Source of the DNA: an uncultured Sphingomonadales bacterium
GTDB lineage: Bacteria; Pseudomonadota; Alphaproteobacteria; Sphingomonadales; Sphingomonadaceae
DNA: 22,178 nucleotides
NCBI GenBank assembly: GCA_903828025.1
Contig: CAIKKO010000214.1
Location: 1-22,178, forward strand
Direction of reading: 5' to 3'
How positions within the stretch are numbered: the stretch's first letter is position 1; every line of letters begins with the position of its first letter. A model generated the notes under the pieces. That model was not told the origin of the DNA and did no database searches. It saw nothing but the letters and a program-made list of their open reading frames with translations. Below, one piece after another: positions 1 through 6,803 of the stretch. A program made the position numbers and the translations under genes.

Positions 1-1
1 C

Positions 2-433
2 GATGGCACGCTCGCCTACAGCGACGGCACGCGGATCGGTTATCGCGGGATCATCGCTGCAGGCAAGACCGCGCAGCACACGCTCGGCGCGGGGCAAGGC
101 TATGCCCGGTTCGACTGGACCGATGCCGCCTGCACACCCGGCGGCGTGAGCGTGACGGTCACCAACTTGTCTGGCCGCGCGGGCGCAGAGGTCGTGCAAA
201 TCTACCGCGACGAGCCCGAGCCCACGCTGATCGGCTTTGCCAAAGTCCACCTCGCCGCCGAGGCGAGCCAGCGCGTGACGGTGCCCCTGCCCCGCCGCCG
301 CTTCATGGTCTGGGGCCAAAGCGGATGGGCGCTGCTGCCCGGCCCGCACCGCATCCGCGTGGCGCGCCATGCCGAAGACGCGGGCTTCGCGCTGGACATG
401 GATGCGGCAGCCTTGCCGAACTCAGGGCTTTGA
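2..433 (+). CDS. Glycoside hydrolase family 3, C-terminal end (partial, 5' end outside window)
   Basis: The frame is open from the window edge to a TGA at 431-433, giving about 143 residues of a protein whose catalytic part lies upstream. What remains is the end of the GH3 C-terminal domain, with the typical RIGYRGI and GQGYARFDW segments. It is followed by the fibronectin-III-like domain that closes many bacterial beta-glucosidases (VSVTVTNLSGRAGAEVVQIY, then a proline/arginine-rich end). GH3 enzymes release non-reducing-end sugars, usually beta-glucose or beta-xylose, by a retaining mechanism. The catalytic residues cannot be checked here. Its stop is 29 bases before the next gene, so it is probably the first visible member of a six-gene operon and may free the sugar or aglycone handled by the downstream oxidoreductases. 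The family call is secure; substrate and cell location are unknown. Confidence 0.88.
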   Translation, partial: DGTLAYSDGTRIGYRGIIAAGKTAQHTLGAGQGYARFDWTDAACTPGGVSVTVTNLSGRAGAEVVQIYRDEPEPTLIGFAKVHLAAEASQRVTVPLPRRRFMVWGQSGWALLPGPHRIRVARHAEDAGFALDMDAAALPNSGL

Positions 434-462
434 GCGCACACTAGAACGAGGGAGAAGGATCA

Positions 463-1590
463 GTGCGGCGCTTGCGAATGGCGATGATCGGCGGCGGTCC
501 CGGCTCGTTTATCGGGCCGGTGCACCGTATCGCGGCGGAACTGGACCGCGAAATCGAGCTGGTCGCGGGCGTGTTCTCCTCCGATCCAGGCCGCAGCCGT
601 GCGGCGGCAGACATCTACCGGATGGATCCCGCGCGCGCCTATCCCGATCTGACGACGATGCTGTCCGCCGAACGCCAGCGCGCCGATGCGGCCGATTTCG
701 TGGCCATCGTCACCCCCAACCACGATCACTTGCCCTCTGCCCGCGCGGCGCTGGCCGCTGGCTTTGCGGTGATGAGCGACAAGCCGATGACCGCGACGCT
801 GGAGGAAGCGCACGCGCTGAACGCAGCGGTTGCCGCCGCCGGGTTGCCCTACGCCCTCACCTATACCTATTCCGGCTATCCCTTGGTGCGCGAGGCGCGC
901 GCGCGGGTCGCGGCGGGCACGCTGGGCGCGGTGCGCAAAGTCGTGGTCGAATATCCGCAAGGCTGGCTGGCCGGCCCCGCAACCGGCAAGCAGGCCGAAT
1001 GGCGCGTCGATCCCGCGCGCGCCGGGGCGGGCGGCTGCATCGGCGATATCGGCGTCCATGCGTTCCACCTCGCCGAATTCGTGACCGGCCTCAAGGTAAC
1101 CGAACTGCTCGCCGATCTCGGCACAGTGGTGCCCGGACGGCTGCTCGATGATGATTGCAGCGTGCTGCTGCGCTTCGAAGATGTCGGCTTTGGCGCCGCG
1201 CGCGGGGTGCTGCTCGCCAGCCAGATCGAAGTGGGCGAGCTCAACGGCCTCAGCATCCGCGTCTATGGCGAGCAGGGCGGGCTGGTCTGGCGGCAGGAAA
1301 CGCCCAACGAACTGACCCTCCACCATCTCGATGGCCGCACCGAAATCGTGCGCGCTGGCACCGCCGCACTCGGGCCCGATGCCGCGCGCCGCACCCGCAC
1401 GCCGGGCGGGCACCCGGAGGGCTACCTCGAAGCGTTCGCCAATCTCTACCGCGATTTTGCCGAAGTGCTGCGCGGCGGCAGCGCACCCTTGCTCCCCGGC
1501 GCAGCGGACGGCCTGCGCTCGATGGCTTTTATCGACACCGCCGTCCGCGCCAGCGCTTCCGGCACGGGCTGGACTGCGCTCACGGTCTGA
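463..1590 (+). CDS. Gfo/Idh/MocA family NAD(P)-dependent sugar oxidoreductase
   Basis: The 375-residue product has an N-terminal Rossmann fold (MAMIGGGPGSFIG, about residues 6-18), a DKP motif at 106-108 equivalent to the family EKP, and a C-terminal alpha/beta domain with GDIGVH (D195, H199), the usual catalytic Asp-x3-His. There is no signal peptide, so it should act in the cytoplasm. Family members oxidise or reduce sugar hydroxyls and keto groups, including C3 of glucosides. The GTG start at 463 is preferred because GGAGAAGG lies just upstream (451-458); an ATG at 478 would cut into the fold. It follows the GH3 gene by 29 bases and precedes the TIM-barrel gene by 18. Together with the GMC dehydrogenase downstream, this suggests interconversion of a keto-glycoside. 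The exact substrate is not visible. Confidence 0.92.
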   Translation: MRRLRMAMIGGGPGSFIGPVHRIAAELDREIELVAGVFSSDPGRSRAAADIYRMDPARAYPDLTTMLSAERQRADAADFVAIVTPNHDHLPSARAALAAGFAVMSDKPMTATLEEAHALNAAVAAAGLPYALTYTYSGYPLVREARARVAAGTLGAVRKVVVEYPQGWLAGPATGKQAEWRVDPARAGAGGCIGDIGVHAFHLAEFVTGLKVTELLADLGTVVPGRLLDDDCSVLLRFEDVGFGAARGVLLASQIEVGELNGLSIRVYGEQGGLVWRQETPNELTLHHLDGRTEIVRAGTAALGPDAARRTRTPGGHPEGYLEAFANLYRDFAEVLRGGSAPLLPGAADGLRSMAFIDTAVRASASGTGWTALTV

Positions 1591-1608
1591 AGAAACGAGG
1601 ATAAACGC

Positions 1609-2667
1609 ATGAAAACGCTCAAAGGCCCCGGCATCTTTCTGGCGCAATTCGCGGGCGACACCGCGCCGTTCAACAGCTTGGACAGCATCGCCGCATGGGC
1701 CGCCGGGCTCGGCTACAAGGGCATCCAGATTCCCTCGTGGGACGAACGGCTGATCGACCTCGCCAAGGCCGCGCAAAGCCAGGACTACTGCGACGAGATC
1801 GCGGGCATCTGCGCCGCGCACGGCATCGCGATCACCGAACTATCCACCCACCTGCAAGGCCAGCTCGTCGCGGTGCACCCGGCCTATGACACAATGTTCG
1901 ACGGGTTCGCCGCGCCGCATGTGCGCGGCAATCCGGCGGCGCGGCAGGCCTGGGCGGTGGAGCAGGTGAAGATGGCTGCCACCGCCAGCCGCCGCCTTGG
2001 CCTGACCGCCCACGCCAGCTTTTCGGGCGCGCTGGCGTGGCCCTATGTCTATCCGTGGCCGCAGCGGCCCGCCGGGCTGGTGGAGGACGCGTTCGCCGAA
2101 CTGGCGAAGCGCTGGCACCCGATCCTCGATCACTTCGATCACGAAGGCGTCGACCTTGCTTACGAAATCCACCCCGGAGAGGACTTGCACGACGGCGTGA
2201 CCTTCGAGCGGTTCCTCGATGCCGTGGGCGGTCACCCGCGCGCCAACATTCTCTATGATCCCAGCCACTTCGTGCTGCAGCAGCTCGATTATCTCGCGTT
2301 CATCGACATCTACCACGAGCGGATCAAGTGCTTCCACGTCAAGGACGCCGAGTTCCGCCCCAATGGTCGCAGCGGCATTTATGGCGGCTATCAGGGCTGG
2401 GTCGACCGCCCCGGCCGCTTCCGCTCGCTGGGCGACGGGCAAGTCGATTTCGGCGGGATCTTCTCCAAGATGGCCGCGTATGATTTCGCTGGCTGGGCCG
2501 TGCTCGAATGGGAATGTGCGCTCAAGCACCCCGAACAGGGCGCCGCGGAAGGCGCACCCTTCATCGCGCAGCACATCATCCGCGTGACCGAACATGCCTT
2601 CGACGATTTTGCTGCAGGCGGGGCTGACCGCACGCTTAACCGCCGCCTGATGGGGATCACGGAATGA
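1609..2667 (+). CDS. Sugar phosphate isomerase/epimerase-type TIM barrel (xylose-isomerase-like)
   Basis: The 352-residue cytoplasmic protein belongs to the AP-endonuclease-2/xylose-isomerase-like TIM-barrel superfamily. Putative divalent-metal ligands occur in the expected order: E186 in YEIHPGE, D217 and H220 in YDPSH, H243 in CFHVKD, and E300 in VLEWE. At 352 residues it is longer than the common 260-300. Relatives isomerise or epimerise sugars, and some act on 3-keto-glycosides, including the large subunit of bacterial C-deglycosidases (established for the family, not shown here). The small partner subunit of C-deglycosidases is not present in the window. The ATG at 1609 has a purine-rich AACGAGGA upstream. 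Its end overlaps the next start by four bases (ATGA at 2664), so translation is probably coupled. A role in opening or rearranging an oxidised sugar is inferred from context. Confidence 0.88.
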   Translation: MKTLKGPGIFLAQFAGDTAPFNSLDSIAAWAAGLGYKGIQIPSWDERLIDLAKAAQSQDYCDEIAGICAAHGIAITELSTHLQGQLVAVHPAYDTMFDGFAAPHVRGNPAARQAWAVEQVKMAATASRRLGLTAHASFSGALAWPYVYPWPQRPAGLVEDAFAELAKRWHPILDHFDHEGVDLAYEIHPGEDLHDGVTFERFLDAVGGHPRANILYDPSHFVLQQLDYLAFIDIYHERIKCFHVKDAEFRPNGRSGIYGGYQGWVDRPGRFRSLGDGQVDFGGIFSKMAAYDFAGWAVLEWECALKHPEQGAAEGAPFIAQHIIRVTEHAFDDFAAGGADRTLNRRLMGITE

Positions 2668-3272
2668 CCGGCTGGAATAGACGCAGCTTCCTTTCCGCTG
2701 CCGCATTGGTCGCGGTGCAAAGCGCCGTGCCGGGCGGCGCGCAAGTGCTCGCCAAGCTCGATCCGAAGGACGCGCCCTCCCCCCAGCGCCGCAAATTCAT
2801 GCGCATGGTGGCCGATCACGTGATCCCGGCGACCGGCACCCCCGGCGCAGGCGCGGTCGGCGCGGGCGATTTCGTGCTCGTTGCGCTTGCCCATGGGCTT
2901 GAAGGCACGCGCCAGCAGGCCGATGTCGCCTTTGCCCCCTTCCTGCGGGCCGATGGCAGCCTCGACCATGTCAGCTGGCTCAAAGCCAGACTCGGCCCCA
3001 CGTGGCCGACCCTTCCGCCCGCGCGCCGCCACGATGCACTCGCCGCACTCGATGCCGCCGCCTATGCACCGCCGATTAAGAGCGACCCGGCGCCTGCTGC
3101 CCCATGGCGCGCGATCAAGGGCCTGATCCTCACCGGCTACTACACCAGCGAGATCGGCGGATCGAAAGAGCTCAACTACGAACTGGTCCCCGGCCGGTTC
3201 GATCCCAAAGTGCCGGTCACCCCGGCAACACGCGCCTATTCAAGCGACTGGACAGCGGTGGACTTCGGCTGA
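2664..3272 (+). CDS. Gluconate 2-dehydrogenase subunit 3-type protein, Tat-exported
   Basis: The 202-residue protein starts with a twin-arginine signal, NRRSFLSAAA at residues 5-14 followed by a hydrophobic stretch, so it should be exported folded to the periplasm. The remainder matches the small-subunit family of membrane-bound gluconate/sugar dehydrogenases: FMRMVADHVIPATGTPGAGA near residue 50 and IKGLILTGYYTSEIG near 150. In known enzymes this subunit escorts the flavoprotein through the Tat system and stabilises it; glucoside 3-dehydrogenases and the Caulobacter lactose dehydrogenase genes have the same pairing. The gene overlaps its upstream neighbour by ATGA and the flavoprotein gene by one base (TGATG at 3270-3274). 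The cytochrome c subunit usually found with such pairs is absent from this window. Confidence 0.9.
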   Translation: MTGWNRRSFLSAAALVAVQSAVPGGAQVLAKLDPKDAPSPQRRKFMRMVADHVIPATGTPGAGAVGAGDFVLVALAHGLEGTRQQADVAFAPFLRADGSLDHVSWLKARLGPTWPTLPPARRHDALAALDAAAYAPPIKSDPAPAAPWRAIKGLILTGYYTSEIGGSKELNYELVPGRFDPKVPVTPATRAYSSDWTAVDFG

Positions 3273-4963
3273 TGGACGAGACCCTTCATTTTGACGCGAT
3301 CGTCGTCGGCTCCGGCATCACCGGCGGCTGGGCGGCCAAGGAATTGACCGAGGCGGGCCTCAAAGTCCTCCTGCTCGAACGCGGGCGCAAGATCGAGCAT
3401 CAGGTGGATTATGACACCGAGCTCAAGGCCCCGTGGGACATGCCGTTTCGTGGTGAGGGCGATGCCGCGCTCTATGCACAGCAATACCCGGTGCAGGCGC
3501 TCAACCGGCACTTCACCGAATTCACGCAAGGCCACTTCGTGAATGACGCGGAAAACCCCTACCAGACGGGGGCGGACACCGCGTTCACCTGGTTCCGCAG
3601 CTACCAGCTTGGCGGGCGCTCGCTCACATGGGGGCGGCAGAGCTACCGCTGGTCGGACTACGATTTCGGCGCGAACAAGCGCGATGGCCACGGCACCGAT
3701 TGGCCGATCCGCTACGCCGATCTCGCCCCGTGGTACGACAAGGTCGAGGACTTCATCGGCGTCGCGGGCGCGGCGGAAGGCCTGCCGCAGCTGCCCGACG
3801 GCAAGTTCCTCCCCCCCTTCGCGCTCAACGTCGTCGAGCAGGCGGTGCGCGAGCGTATCCGCGAAACGTGGCCCGAGCGGTGCCTCACCATCGGCCGCAC
3901 CGCCAACCTGACGGTCGAGAAGGAAGGGCGCGGTGCCTGCCAAAGCCGCTCGATCTGCGCGCGCGGCTGCTCCTACGGCGCGTATTTCTCCACCCAATCG
4001 AGCACGCTGCCCGCCGCGCAGGCGACCGGCAACCTCACGCTGATCACCGACGCGGCGGTCGAGCACATCGACTACGACCCGGCCACGCGCAAAGTCACCG
4101 GCGTGCGCTGGATCGACAGCAAGACCAAGGCGCGCCAGTCGGCCACGGGCCGCATGGTGTTCCTCAACGCGGGCGCGTTCAACTCGGTCCACCTCCTGCT
4201 CAATTCGGCCAGCGAGGCCGCGCCAAATGGCCTCGGCAATAGCAGCGGTGTGCTCGGCACCCATATCATGGACCACGCCAACACGCTTTCTGCCGCCGCG
4301 ATCATGCCAGGGTTCGAGCAGTGGACCAGCTTCGGCAACCGCCCCACCGGCGTGGTCATCCCGCGCTACCGCAACATGGCGACGATGGACGGCACCGGCC
4401 ACACGCGCGGCTTCTCGTTTCAGGGCGGCGCGCTCCAACCGACGTGGACGGCGGGCAAGCGCGAGGCCGGGATCGGCGCGGACTACAAGGCGAAGCTGCG
4501 CAAGCCCGGCCCGTGGCGCATGGTGCTCGTCGCCTTCGCCGATTGCGTGCCGCGCGCCGCCAACCGCCTGACGCTCGACCGCAGCAAGACCGACAGCAAC
4601 GGCATGCCCCAGCTCCACATCCAGTTCGCGTTCGGCGCAGAGGAAAACGCCGCGCTCGCGCAGGCCAAGGCCGATGCCGCCGAAATGCTCGCCAAGGCGG
4701 GCGGCCAAGTGATGTTCGGCTTCGACCGGCCCGGCGCGGGCGGCACCGCGATCCACGAAATGGGCGGCGCGCGCATGGGAGCCGATCCGGCAACCTCGGT
4801 GCTCAACAAGTGGAGCCAGACGCATGATGTGGCCAACCTGTTCGTCACCGATGGCGCGCAGATGAGCTCCAGCGCCAGCCAGAACCCCTCACTCACCTAC
4901 ATGGCGCTGACGGCGCGGGCGGCGGCCCATGCGGTGGAACTTCTGAAAGCAGGTTCGATATGA
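3272..4963 (+). CDS. GMC-family FAD-dependent sugar dehydrogenase (large subunit)
   Basis: The 563-residue flavoprotein has an N-terminal FAD-binding motif, VVGSGITGG at residues 11-19. Its C-terminal GMC signature includes HEMGGARMG with the putative catalytic H495 and SQNPSLTY with N538. Three cysteines spaced C-x5-C-x3-C (C223, C229, C233) lie where FAD-glucose and fructose dehydrogenases carry cysteines for an iron-sulphur cluster, so electron transfer to a cytochrome rather than to oxygen is likely. It has no signal peptide of its own; export would rely on the Tat-bearing small subunit encoded just upstream. The ATG at 3272 is chosen because it overlaps the previous stop (TGATG) and starts the Rossmann strand directly. 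A longer frame from 3104 would run deep into the upstream gene. Sugar C3 oxidation is the likeliest activity by analogy with glucoside 3-dehydrogenase, but C1 or C2 oxidation cannot be excluded. Confidence 0.92.
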   Translation: MDETLHFDAIVVGSGITGGWAAKELTEAGLKVLLLERGRKIEHQVDYDTELKAPWDMPFRGEGDAALYAQQYPVQALNRHFTEFTQGHFVNDAENPYQTGADTAFTWFRSYQLGGRSLTWGRQSYRWSDYDFGANKRDGHGTDWPIRYADLAPWYDKVEDFIGVAGAAEGLPQLPDGKFLPPFALNVVEQAVRERIRETWPERCLTIGRTANLTVEKEGRGACQSRSICARGCSYGAYFSTQSSTLPAAQATGNLTLITDAAVEHIDYDPATRKVTGVRWIDSKTKARQSATGRMVFLNAGAFNSVHLLLNSASEAAPNGLGNSSGVLGTHIMDHANTLSAAAIMPGFEQWTSFGNRPTGVVIPRYRNMATMDGTGHTRGFSFQGGALQPTWTAGKREAGIGADYKAKLRKPGPWRMVLVAFADCVPRAANRLTLDRSKTDSNGMPQLHIQFAFGAEENAALAQAKADAAEMLAKAGGQVMFGFDRPGAGGTAIHEMGGARMGADPATSVLNKWSQTHDVANLFVTDGAQMSSSASQNPSLTYMALTARAAAHAVELLKAGSI

Positions 4964-5967
4964 CCGGCTACGTCAAAAACCTCTGGTACATGGCCGCATG
5001 GGCCGACGAAGTGGCAGGCGATGTGCTGTTCACGCGCACGCTGCTGGACCAGCCCTGGCTGATCTACCGCAAGGATGACGGCGGCTGGGCGATGCTCGCG
5101 GACCGCTGCCCGCACCGCTTCGTGCCGCTCAGCATGGGCCACCGCGAGGGCGACGTGGTGCATTGCCGCTATCACGGGCTGGGCTTCGGTCCGGACGGGC
5201 GCTGTGTCCACTCGCCCTTCCCCGGCGATCCCCCGGCGCATGTCAGCGCCGCTAGCATGCCGATTGTCGAGCAGCATCGCGGTCTGTGGTTCTGGCCGGG
5301 CGATCCCGCGCTCGCCGATCCCGCGACGATCCCCGATTTCGGCTTCCTCGATGCCGATGCGGGCATGCGGCGCGGGCACCTCAGGATCGAAGGCCACTAC
5401 GAGCTCATCACCGACAACCTGATGGACCTGACCCACGCCGAATTCCTCCATGTCGAGAGCTTCGGCGTGAACGGCTCGATCTTCCACGGCGAACAGACCG
5501 TGTGGCATGAGGATGATGGCGCGATCTGGAACAACTGGGACATGACCGCTGTCGAGCCGCCCGAATGGTCAAAGCCGATGCTGCAGCCGGGCGACACAGT
5601 CGACCAGTGGCTGCACATGCGCTGGCATGCCCCTGCCGCCATGGCGCTGACCGTCGGCCTCGCGCGCGCGGGCACCCAGCGCGCCGACATGGTCGTGCCG
5701 AGCATGATGAACCCGCATATCATCACGCCCGAAACCGCGACGTCCTCGCACTATTTCTACGATCACGAGGACAACGATGCCGCCGCCGAAATGGCGCGTC
5801 AGGTGTTCATCGACGAAGACGAGCCGATGATCGAAGCCGCGCAGCGCGCGCTCGGCAGCGCGGACTTCTGGGATGCCCGCCCCGCGATCCTCAAGACCGA
5901 CGCGGGCGCGATCAGGGCCCGCCGCGCGCTGATGCAGCTGCGCAAGGCGGAGGAAGCGGCGCTTTAG
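4960..5967 (+). CDS. Rieske non-heme iron oxygenase, VanA/dicamba O-demethylase type
   Basis: The 335-residue cytoplasmic protein has an N-terminal Rieske [2Fe-2S] domain with C50-x-H52 and C69-x2-H72. The catalytic domain has the mononuclear-iron motif NLMDLTHAEFLH (D156, H159, H164). Overall length and the segment ITPETATSSHYFYDHED resemble vanillate and dicamba O-demethylase oxygenase components. Such enzymes oxidise a methyl or methoxy group to release formaldehyde, or hydroxylate an aromatic ring. They need a ferredoxin/reductase, and none is encoded in this window, so a reductase from elsewhere must serve. The start overlaps the GMC gene (ATGA at 4960), making it the last gene of the operon. 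Pairing with sugar oxidoreductases suggests removal of a methoxy group from a sugar or aromatic aglycone; this is inference. Confidence 0.92.
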   Translation: MTGYVKNLWYMAAWADEVAGDVLFTRTLLDQPWLIYRKDDGGWAMLADRCPHRFVPLSMGHREGDVVHCRYHGLGFGPDGRCVHSPFPGDPPAHVSAASMPIVEQHRGLWFWPGDPALADPATIPDFGFLDADAGMRRGHLRIEGHYELITDNLMDLTHAEFLHVESFGVNGSIFHGEQTVWHEDDGAIWNNWDMTAVEPPEWSKPMLQPGDTVDQWLHMRWHAPAAMALTVGLARAGTQRADMVVPSMMNPHIITPETATSSHYFYDHEDNDAAAEMARQVFIDEDEPMIEAAQRALGSADFWDARPAILKTDAGAIRARRALMQLRKAEEAAL

Positions 5968-5989
5968 CGCATGCTGCATGAAAGCTGAA

Positions 5990-6119
5990 ACACTGCCCAA
6001 TCCCCCGTCCATGCTGAGCTTGTCGAAGCACTGCACGTCTTTTTGCGGCCGACGCGCATGCCCCCAAAGAAAAACAGTCCTTCGACAAGCTCAGGGTAGA
6101 CGGGTTTGGGGGCGAGTGT
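5990..6119. repeat. Large imperfect inverted repeat, REP-like element
   Basis: Two arms of about 39-40 bases face each other across a 51-base centre. The inner 15 bases are perfect: CTGAGCTTGTCGAAG at 6014-6028 and CTTCGACAAGCTCAG at 6080-6094. The outer parts (5990-6013 and 6095-6119) remain roughly 70 percent complementary by eye. The centre also has weak complementarity, so RNA from either strand could fold into a long hairpin. The core is one I recall as a common dispersed palindrome in sphingomonad and related genomes; copy number cannot be checked here. It lies 22 bases after the Rieske stop codon and may also act as a transcription end or mRNA-protecting structure. Confidence 0.8.
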
Positions 6120-6179
6120 GGTTCGCATTTATCGCTCGTCGCGCTAGACGGCAGCGCGGCCTGAACCAACGGCGGCTTT

Positions 6180-6201
6180 CGGAGCCAACGCATTGGCTCC
6201 G
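6180..6201. terminator. Perfect 9-bp hairpin between convergent genes
   Basis: CGGAGCCAA, a CGCA loop, then TTGGCTCCG form a perfect GC-rich stem-loop. It lies between the Rieske operon (+, ends 5967) and the small orphan gene (-, ends 6253), where a two-way transcription terminator would be expected. No run of T follows on either strand, so factor-independent termination is uncertain. The rest of the 285-base stretch 5968-6252 shows only the inverted repeat described separately and no credible gene. Confidence 0.4.
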
Positions 6202-6252
6202 TTATGGCAAGAAAGTCGTGTGAAGCGGTCAGGATGAACTCGCTCAGCGTTT

Positions 6253-6702
6253 CTACAAAGCTGCTAGCCCCTGCAGTAAACTTAGCGCGTCACGGCGGTT
6301 TGGGCTTAAAAAAATGGGCACGACAACTGGTGGTGAATTCGCCAACCTAAGTAAGGCATTGCCGCCTTTTTGTGGCTCCAGCGAAATTACATCGGCAATC
6401 TGAAAGGATCGTGTTCGGATTAGATTTACGTGTGCGATGCTGTCCACAGTTTCGAACATGGGCTTACCTCGAATGGCATGCGCGATCAAAGGCATGAGAT
6501 AAAGCAGCATGGCGAATCCGATGCATTCTGCGACCCATCGGAATATGGACATTCCTGGACTGAACAGCGCCTTCGTGTAGACGAGGCCATCGCTGAACCC
6601 TGGCATCATCGGCCAAAAAACCATGACAGCGATTAAGCATTCGCAGCTGAGCAGCTTTACTGCGGAATAGCGGATTTGCGTGTTCATGCATTCGCTTCGC
6701 AT
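6253..6702 (-). CDS. Small hypothetical membrane protein
   Basis: The 149-residue protein is not recognised. Two hydrophobic segments, at about residues 14-34 and 53-76, look like membrane helices. The C-terminal 70 residues (after HVNLIRTRSFQIADVISLEP) look like a soluble beta-rich domain, in the style of small bacterial PH-like membrane proteins; that resemblance is weak. Codon use and base composition are clearly lower in GC than the surrounding genes, which could mean recent acquisition or a poorly adapted orphan. A second ATG at 6687 could be the start instead of 6702; neither has a strong ribosome site. It stands alone, with hairpins on both sides and no functional link to the sugar genes. 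The gene is probably real because the opposite frames look worse and the helices are coherent. Confidence 0.6.
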   Translation of the reverse strand: MRSECMNTQIRYSAVKLLSCECLIAVMVFWPMMPGFSDGLVYTKALFSPGMSIFRWVAECIGFAMLLYLMPLIAHAIRGKPMFETVDSIAHVNLIRTRSFQIADVISLEPQKGGNALLRLANSPPVVVPIFLSPNRRDALSLLQGLAAL

Positions 6703-6738
6703 ACGATGCTATCGGCAGCAACAGGGTCGTATCCGGAA

Positions 6739-6774
6739 CGGCAGCTTTTTATCCCCGCAGGCCATAAGCTGCCG
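6739..6774 (-). terminator. Inverted repeat downstream of MFS gene
   Basis: CGGCAGCTT (6739-6747) and AAGCTGCCG (6766-6774) form a perfect 9-bp stem around an 18-base loop. It lies 30 bases beyond the stop of the MFS gene on the minus strand and just upstream of the orphan gene. It could end MFS transcription or fold in the orphan gene's leader. There is no T-run after the stem on the minus strand. Confidence 0.4.
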
Positions 6775-6803
6775 CCAATGACAGGCCGGTTTGTCCACCC
6801 AAC

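Noticed and set aside
460..1821. Open frame of 453 codons on the minus strand opposite the Gfo/Idh gene
   Set aside because: It runs across two well-supported genes and shows no domain of its own.
3104..3271. Longer N-terminus for the GMC dehydrogenase starting at 3104
   Set aside because: The extra 56 residues lie wholly inside the upstream gene in another frame and precede the Rossmann fold with unrelated Arg-rich sequence; the TGATG junction at 3270 fits coupled translation.
3236..4825. Open frame of 529 codons on the minus strand opposite the GMC dehydrogenase
   Set aside because: It has no motif and a biased composition; the opposite strand carries all GMC signatures.
5978..6223. Open frame of 81 codons on the plus strand after the Rieske gene
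   Set aside because: It is made up of the inverted repeat and hairpin sequence, with no ribosome site or recognisable protein.
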